The notes beneath the pieces are model-generated. The model was not told the origin of the DNA. It ran no database searches and saw only the letters and a program-made list of their open reading frames with translations. This document shows, piece after piece, positions 59,247 to 64,000 of a stretch of DNA of 64,000 bases (position 1 is its first letter; every line of letters starts with the position of its first letter). The stretch is from NCBI GenBank assembly GCA_964432155.1, contig CAYSMF010000005.1, positions 75,036 through 139,035 on the forward strand, written 5' to 3'. The DNA is from UBA10438 sp964432155. GTDB taxonomy: Bacteria; Bacteroidota; Ignavibacteria; Kapaibacteriales; Kapaibacteriaceae. A program made the position numbers and the translations under genes.

Positions 59247-61691
59247 ATGCGTTTACTCCTTCTCCTTCTCGCGCTTGTGATGCCCCTTGCAGCACAGGCA
59301 CAAGCACCTGTTGTTCATACATCGACCTACGTCGACGTTCCCGGCAGCGAGCCGCGGGAGCATCCCGTGGATATTCTGCGCATGACGTTGAACGTGCGCT
59401 TTGAGCCGGAGAAGGCGCTCGTCAAGGGCACCGTAACGCATGTGTTTCGTGCGCTCCGAGAGCAGGTGGACTCGATTGAGTTCGATGCGATCAAGATCAC
59501 CATCAAGCAAGCAACGCTCGGTGGACGTCCCGTGCGGACGCGATCGACTGATACGAGCGTGATCGTATACTGCGAGCCCCGTCTGCGCTGGGATCAGCAG
59601 GATTCAATTGTCTTTACCTACGAGGCCACGCCGCGCAAGGGCATCTACTTCATCGGCTGGAACGATCCATCGAAGCGCATGCGCCGTCAGATCTGGACGC
59701 AGGGCCAGGCTATCGACAATCGTCATTGGATTCCGATGTACGACGAGATGAACGATAAGATGATCACCGAAACGATCACAACATTCGACTCAACGTATGC
59801 CGTGCTCTCGAATGGCACGCGCTACAAGGTGACGTCGAATAGTGATGGTACAAAGACATGGTATTACACCATGACGAAGCCGCACGCATCGTACTTGTTG
59901 ATGCTTGCGATTGGTACATACAGCATCACCGATCGTCGTTCTGCATCAGGTGTTCCGTTGCGTCTTTACTCGTATCCGGAGTTTCCGGAGCGGATCGAGC
60001 CGACGTATCGAATGAGTGTTGAGGCAATGGACTTCCTGGAGCGCGAGATTGGGATCCCATATCCGTGGGAGTCGTACAGTCAAGTCCCAGTGGCTGATTA
60101 CATCTTTGGCGCCATGGAAAACACCACGGCGACCATCTTTGGTGACTTCTTCCATACAGATGAGCGCGGGTGGCTTGATCGCTCCTACGTAGGCGTGAAC
60201 GTTCACGAGCTCACGCACCAGTGGTTTGGCGATTACATCACGGGTCGCAGTGGCAAGTCTATCTGGTTGCAGGAGAGCTTCGCAACGTTCTATCCACATC
60301 TCTTCACGCGTGAAACAGTTGGTGAAGATGCCTACCAGTGGAGTCGTCGCGGCATGCACCGCACGGCACTCGCAGCTGGCGAGAAGGATCGTCTTCCTAT
60401 TGTCCACCCAAGCAGTGGCACGGCGCGTGTATATCCGAAGGGGGCCAGCGTTATCGACATGATGCGCTACACCTTTGGCGAACAGTCGGTGCGACGTGTC
60501 ATCCAACACTATCTCCGCAAGCATCCGTATACAGTGGTCGAGACCAACGACCTCTACAAAGCATTCCAAGACACCCTTGGTCTCTCACCAAAGTGGTTCT
60601 TTGATCAGTGGTTGTATAAGGGTGGCGAGCCACACTACCGTGTTTCGACGCGCCTTGGAGCTGTGCCAACCGAGAAGGGCGTTGGCACATCGACACTCGT
60701 CGACATCGAGCAGATTCATCAGATGGACGACCTCACCGGCGTGTTCACGATGCCGGTAGTGATCGAAGTGCATTACACCGATCGCACGAAGGACTCTGTC
60801 CGTGTGATGGTTAATCAGCAGCGCATGCTCGTCGAAGTTCCGAATCCTGGCAACAAGACGCCTTCGTTTGTGCTCTTCGATCCAGGCTCAAACATCCTTA
60901 AGCGCATGAGCTTCGACCGTTCATGGGAGGCGCGCATGGCCCAGCTGCAGTATGCGCCGCTCATGATCGACCGGTACGACGCCCTCGAGACATTCCGTGG
61001 CGACACGGCGCGTTCGCAAGAACGTCGTTCCATGCTCGCGTCGGTGATGAATCGCGAGTCCTTCCATGCCTTGCGCTCGGAAGCGGCGCTGCAGGCCATC
61101 GACCTCGCACAAAAGGGGATCCCTGAGGCATGGGACTTGGTTAAGCGCGGACTCACGGACAAGGCGTATGAAGTTCGGTCGGCTACGCTGGGTGGACTCA
61201 CCACGATTCCGCAGCAGCTCCGTGAAACGGTTGCTGGGATGCTTCGCGATACGTCGTATGCCATTATTCAATCGGCGCTTACAAAGTTGGCTACGTCATA
61301 TCCATCAGATAAGAGCATTCTCGCGGCTGTCAAAGGTGTTCGTGGACCACACGAACGGGTTCGCATTGCGCGGCTTGAGCTCGAGGCTACGTGGTCCGAA
61401 GATGCCGGAGCTGTCAAGGAGCTTGCCGACCTCTGTGGTCCGGGCTGGGAGTTCATCACCCGCCAGAACGCCATGCAGGCGCTCCGGCGTGTGGGTACAC
61501 TAACCCCGTTGGCTGCTGAAAACATGCTTCTGGCTGTGTTGAGCACAAATACCCGCCTGGCTGGGGTTGCTCAGTCTGTTTTGGGCGGATTGTGTGAACA
61601 GCCGCGACTTCGGGCCATCGTGTCAGGCGTCGCAAAATCAATGCAACTTGTTGAATGGCAACGAGATACGCTTTCGCAGTACCTCAAGTAA
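59247..61691 (+). CDS. M1-family zinc metallo-aminopeptidase, exported
   Basis: 814 residues from the ATG at 59247, chosen because it gives a signal peptide (MRLLLLLLALVMPLAAQAQA) and follows a TATCTTTG box by 4 nt. The substrate motif GAMENTTATIFGDFF and the zinc site HELTHQWFGDYITGRSGKSI followed by WLQESF (HExxH-18-E) are intact. The last 280 residues look like HEAT-type helical repeats (ALQAIDLAQKGIPEAWDLV). It probably trims peptides outside the cytoplasm. Confidence 0.94.
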   Translation: MRLLLLLLALVMPLAAQAQAPVVHTSTYVDVPGSEPREHPVDILRMTLNVRFEPEKALVKGTVTHVFRALREQVDSIEFDAIKITIKQATLGGRPVRTRSTDTSVIVYCEPRLRWDQQDSIVFTYEATPRKGIYFIGWNDPSKRMRRQIWTQGQAIDNRHWIPMYDEMNDKMITETITTFDSTYAVLSNGTRYKVTSNSDGTKTWYYTMTKPHASYLLMLAIGTYSITDRRSASGVPLRLYSYPEFPERIEPTYRMSVEAMDFLEREIGIPYPWESYSQVPVADYIFGAMENTTATIFGDFFHTDERGWLDRSYVGVNVHELTHQWFGDYITGRSGKSIWLQESFATFYPHLFTRETVGEDAYQWSRRGMHRTALAAGEKDRLPIVHPSSGTARVYPKGASVIDMMRYTFGEQSVRRVIQHYLRKHPYTVVETNDLYKAFQDTLGLSPKWFFDQWLYKGGEPHYRVSTRLGAVPTEKGVGTSTLVDIEQIHQMDDLTGVFTMPVVIEVHYTDRTKDSVRVMVNQQRMLVEVPNPGNKTPSFVLFDPGSNILKRMSFDRSWEARMAQLQYAPLMIDRYDALETFRGDTARSQERRSMLASVMNRESFHALRSEAALQAIDLAQKGIPEAWDLVKRGLTDKAYEVRSATLGGLTTIPQQLRETVAGMLRDTSYAIIQSALTKLATSYPSDKSILAAVKGVRGPHERVRIARLELEATWSEDAGAVKELADLCGPGWEFITRQNAMQALRRVGTLTPLAAENMLLAVLSTNTRLAGVAQSVLGGLCEQPRLRAIVSGVAKSMQLVEWQRDTLSQYLK

Positions 61692-61934
61692 AAACTTGGT
61701 GCGATTGTTGCTTCCGTAGCCAAACGAGAAAAGGTTTCTCGCTGGCGGCGCGTGCCGTCCAGTCCGGGAACGCTTAGTTCGAATAGTCTCCATGGCATTC
61801 ACGTGGCCGTAAGGTTGTGTGAAACTGCGGGGTTGGCTATTTTTAATCTTCTGATAACTCTGTGGGCGAAGTGCGTCCGCACTCTTTACATGAACGAAAC
61901 AAATCGACATTCTCATATCACAAGTGGAGGAGCT
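61692..61934 (+). promoter_or_regulatory. Promoter and leader of the beta-helix surface protein
   Basis: Gene-free 243 bp. TTG at 61815-61817 and TATTTTTA at 61838-61845 are spaced like the -33/-7 elements of Bacteroidota. A leader of about 85 nt follows, with a small inverted repeat (AGTGCG/CGCACT, 61870-61883) and a GGAGGAG ribosome site before the ATG. Confidence 0.45.
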
Positions 61935-64000
61935 ATGCTTCGCAACGTTACATCGTTTGTTGCGTTGCTTGCGGCGTTTGTACTGATCGGGGTTTCCTCG
62001 GTGCAGGCAAATCCAGCCAGCCGTACGGTTGGTGTTGTCGCAGGTACGTATACAGAGATCAATGGCGGTACTGTTCTCTATTCATCGGCGAGCCCATCGT
62101 GGTTCTCACTCGGTGAAACAACAGTTACGCTGCCATTTCAAGTCAACTACGGCGGCGTGTTGTACACGGACGTCGTTGTCAACCCAAGCGGTTGGGTTTC
62201 GTTCGGTGGTTCGGCAGGTGTTTCTGCGAGCCCACTGACGGCAACAACCACAGCTGCAGGTATCCTGTCGGCAATGGGTACACAGCTTGCCGCAGGCACA
62301 GGCGGCGATGTAACGGTTCTCGTTACGGGCACAGCACCAAACCGTATTGCTACGATGCAGTGGCGCAACGCGACACGTCGCTATGCAGACAACATTGCTC
62401 GTGACAACTACAACTTCCAGATCCGCATCTGGGAAAACAATGCAACTGCTAACGGCAGCCGCATGGAAGTTGTGTACGGTCCAATGACAGTCAACCACCA
62501 CCTCCTCCTCCAAGTTGGTCTTGGTGCAAATGGTACAGTGTGGTCGCCACGCGCTGACTTCTATGCGAACACATGGTCGACAGCTTCATGGCACGCAACA
62601 CCACAGACATCGATCATTTCGCGTGGTTTCGTCCCTGCATCGGGAACAACGGTCGCTTTCTGGCACCGTCAAGCTCCAGCCCTGAACAACGATGCTGACA
62701 TCCTCAGCCTTGTCTCACCTGCTGGCAACTTCGATGCTAACACATCGCAGACGATGCAAGTACGCGTTCGCAACTTCGGTACGAACAACCTTGACTCGGT
62801 CACAATCAACTGGTCGATCAACGGTGTTGCACAAACACCTGTTCGTTTCTACCCACAGCCAGCACTGGCTCCTGGTGCCGAAGCAACTGTTACTCTTGGC
62901 AACCGCTCATTCGCTCCATTCAGCTTCAACACAGTGACATTCTCGACATCGACACCAAACGGTGTTGCTGACGTGAACCCAAGCAACGACGCACTTACAG
63001 TGTTCCTCGCTCCACGTGTTGCAGGTGATCTCTCCGTTGCACAGAACGGCAATCCAAACTCGTTCGCTGACTTCCGCACAATGTTCCGTCACCTCGCAGT
63101 GTCGGGTATCAATGGCAACGTTCAGGTATCGGTCTACGCTGGTACATACAACGAGCAAATCTGGGTTCCAGCAATCAGCGCTTCGGCTGGTCGCGTAGTA
63201 ATCACACGCGCTACTGGTAACGACGTTGTACTCACGAACACAGTCGTTCCTGCTGTTCAAGTTCTTGGCACAGCAGATCGCACATCCGTCATTGGACATG
63301 CGCCTTCGTCAAGCATCGAGTTCTCTGGCCTTACAGTAAAGGTTAGCCCAGGATCGTCATCTGATCTTGCGGTTGTTGGAGATGGTCTTGGCTCAGACAC
63401 TCGTTACACGAGCTGCACATTTGAGGGACTCGCCTCAATTTCAGGCCTTGTGAGCAGCGGCTCAGGCCTCGAAATCAATGGTGCCGGTGTTCAGGTTACA
63501 CGTTCAGCCTTCAGCAAGTTCCGTCGAGCAATTTGGGTGACATCGCAAGCTGCCCTTGTAACAGACAACACGCTCACGAGCAATCGTGACGGTATTGCTG
63601 TCCAAAACAGCCCAAATGCATTGGTTCACAACAACACAATCACCGACTGTGATTGCGAGATTAGCTCAACTGGCATTTACCTGTTCCAATCGAACAACTC
63701 GACAGTCAGCAACAATCGTGTGAATCACGTCCGTACAACCGGATCGGCAAACGGCATCATCGCACAAGTATGTTCTGGCCTCAACATCCGCAACAACATG
63801 GTTTCTGTTGCGGGAACAACGCAGTCCGTCGGTATCTGGGTTGATAACTACGCGCCGAGCAATACGCTGATCCACAACACGGTCAACGTAACAGGCAACG
63901 CTTCGGCGAGCACGGCTGCATACTTCCCAAGCTTTGGCGGCACGGTCAACCTGATCAACAACGTGTTCCACAACTTTGGAACAGGCACTGCATCAGGCTT
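61935..64000 (+). CDS. Large secreted right-handed beta-helix surface protein, 5' part
   Basis: The frame is open from the ATG at 61935 to the window end (688 codons). A signal peptide (MLRNVTSFVALLAAFVLIGV...QANPAS) is followed by a beta-rich domain of about 220 residues. A CARDB-like domain follows (LVSPAGNFDANTSQTMQVRV, VTINWSINGVAQTPV, then PSNDALTVFLAP). From about residue 370 there is a parallel beta-helix region with many N-rich turns (TSNRDGIAVQNSPNALVHNN, SNNSTVSNNRVNHV, NLINNVFHNF). Codon use resembles the gene at 1-483. It is likely a T9SS cargo whose tail lies outside the window. Confidence 0.88.
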   Translation, partial: MLRNVTSFVALLAAFVLIGVSSVQANPASRTVGVVAGTYTEINGGTVLYSSASPSWFSLGETTVTLPFQVNYGGVLYTDVVVNPSGWVSFGGSAGVSASPLTATTTAAGILSAMGTQLAAGTGGDVTVLVTGTAPNRIATMQWRNATRRYADNIARDNYNFQIRIWENNATANGSRMEVVYGPMTVNHHLLLQVGLGANGTVWSPRADFYANTWSTASWHATPQTSIISRGFVPASGTTVAFWHRQAPALNNDADILSLVSPAGNFDANTSQTMQVRVRNFGTNNLDSVTINWSINGVAQTPVRFYPQPALAPGAEATVTLGNRSFAPFSFNTVTFSTSTPNGVADVNPSNDALTVFLAPRVAGDLSVAQNGNPNSFADFRTMFRHLAVSGINGNVQVSVYAGTYNEQIWVPAISASAGRVVITRATGNDVVLTNTVVPAVQVLGTADRTSVIGHAPSSSIEFSGLTVKVSPGSSSDLAVVGDGLGSDTRYTSCTFEGLASISGLVSSGSGLEINGAGVQVTRSAFSKFRRAIWVTSQAALVTDNTLTSNRDGIAVQNSPNALVHNNTITDCDCEISSTGIYLFQSNNSTVSNNRVNHVRTTGSANGIIAQVCSGLNIRNNMVSVAGTTQSVGIWVDNYAPSNTLIHNTVNVTGNASASTAAYFPSFGGTVNLINNVFHNFGTGTASG

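Noticed and set aside
61725..61741. Hairpin CGAGAAA-AGG-TTTCTCG after the aminopeptidase
   Set aside because: Short stem and no T-tract after it, so I do not call it a terminator.

Overview
This window looks like chromosomal DNA of a Bacteroidota/Chlorobi (FCB) group bacterium, probably near the Ignavibacteria or Kapabacteria. This is an inference from gene content. At least five large secreted proteins end in type IX secretion (T9SS) style C-terminal tails (1-483, 579-2882, 6731-10246, 12102-14957, 20375-21094). There is a TonB-dependent receptor, a PD40/OmpA protein, DUF4286, DUF3109 and DUF1844 proteins, and repeated promoter boxes of the Bacteroidota type TAnnTTTG. The DNA is moderately GC-rich and very compact. 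Stop/start overlaps of 4 bp are frequent, convergent genes touch or overlap, and no gene-free gap exceeds 300 bp. I see no rRNA, tRNA, CRISPR, transposase or prophage genes, so this is mostly core chromosome with an accessory-looking patch at about 20.2-21.9 kb.

Layout: 0-2.9 kb, end of one T9SS cargo gene, a strong terminator and a YCF48-like T9SS protein. 2.9-4.6 kb, paaB-paaC-paaD (phenylacetyl-CoA epoxidase subunits and its assembly factor) without paaA or paaE. 4.6-10.2 kb (minus), a TonB receptor and a 1171-residue PKD/Ig-like cargo protein. 10.3-12.1 kb, phoB-phoR. 12.1-18 kb (minus), a sialidase-like Asp-box protein and an uncharacterised AAA-ATPase/membrane-protein pair. 18-20 kb, dnaK. 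20.2-22.7 kb, a coupled trio of small secreted genes and a lipoprotein. 22.7-24.2 kb (minus), NlpC/P60 and TerC/Alx. 24.3-31 kb, polA, an unusual uppP-cyclophilin fusion, a second cyclophilin and an OmpA protein. 31-38.2 kb, class III aminotransferase, YkgJ, RNA methyltransferase, thrS, mscS, small proteins, ferredoxin and MmcQ. 38.2-41.3 kb (minus), sdhC-like cytochrome and rmlA-nhaA-DUF4286. 41.3-47.1 kb (minus), phosphate porin and pstSCAB-phoU. 47.3-53.2 kb, pfkA-DUF1844-nadK-APC permease-ade-nadC. 53.2-59.2 kb (minus), HTH protein, DUF3109-rpoN, msrA-copA and crcB. 59.2-61.7 kb, M1 aminopeptidase. 61.9 kb to the end, the start of a large beta-helix surface protein.

The clearest functional theme is phosphate starvation. 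PhoBR at 10-12 kb and the porin/Pst/PhoU set at 41-47 kb share a candidate operator, TGTTAY-N7-TAAC (GTTA half-sites 11 bp apart), found upstream of phoB, pstS and the porin. A second theme is expression. Nine genes carry an exact TAnnTTTG box 3-5 nt before the start codon, which predicts leaderless mRNAs. The most unusual gene is the in-frame fusion of undecaprenyl-diphosphatase to a cyclophilin.
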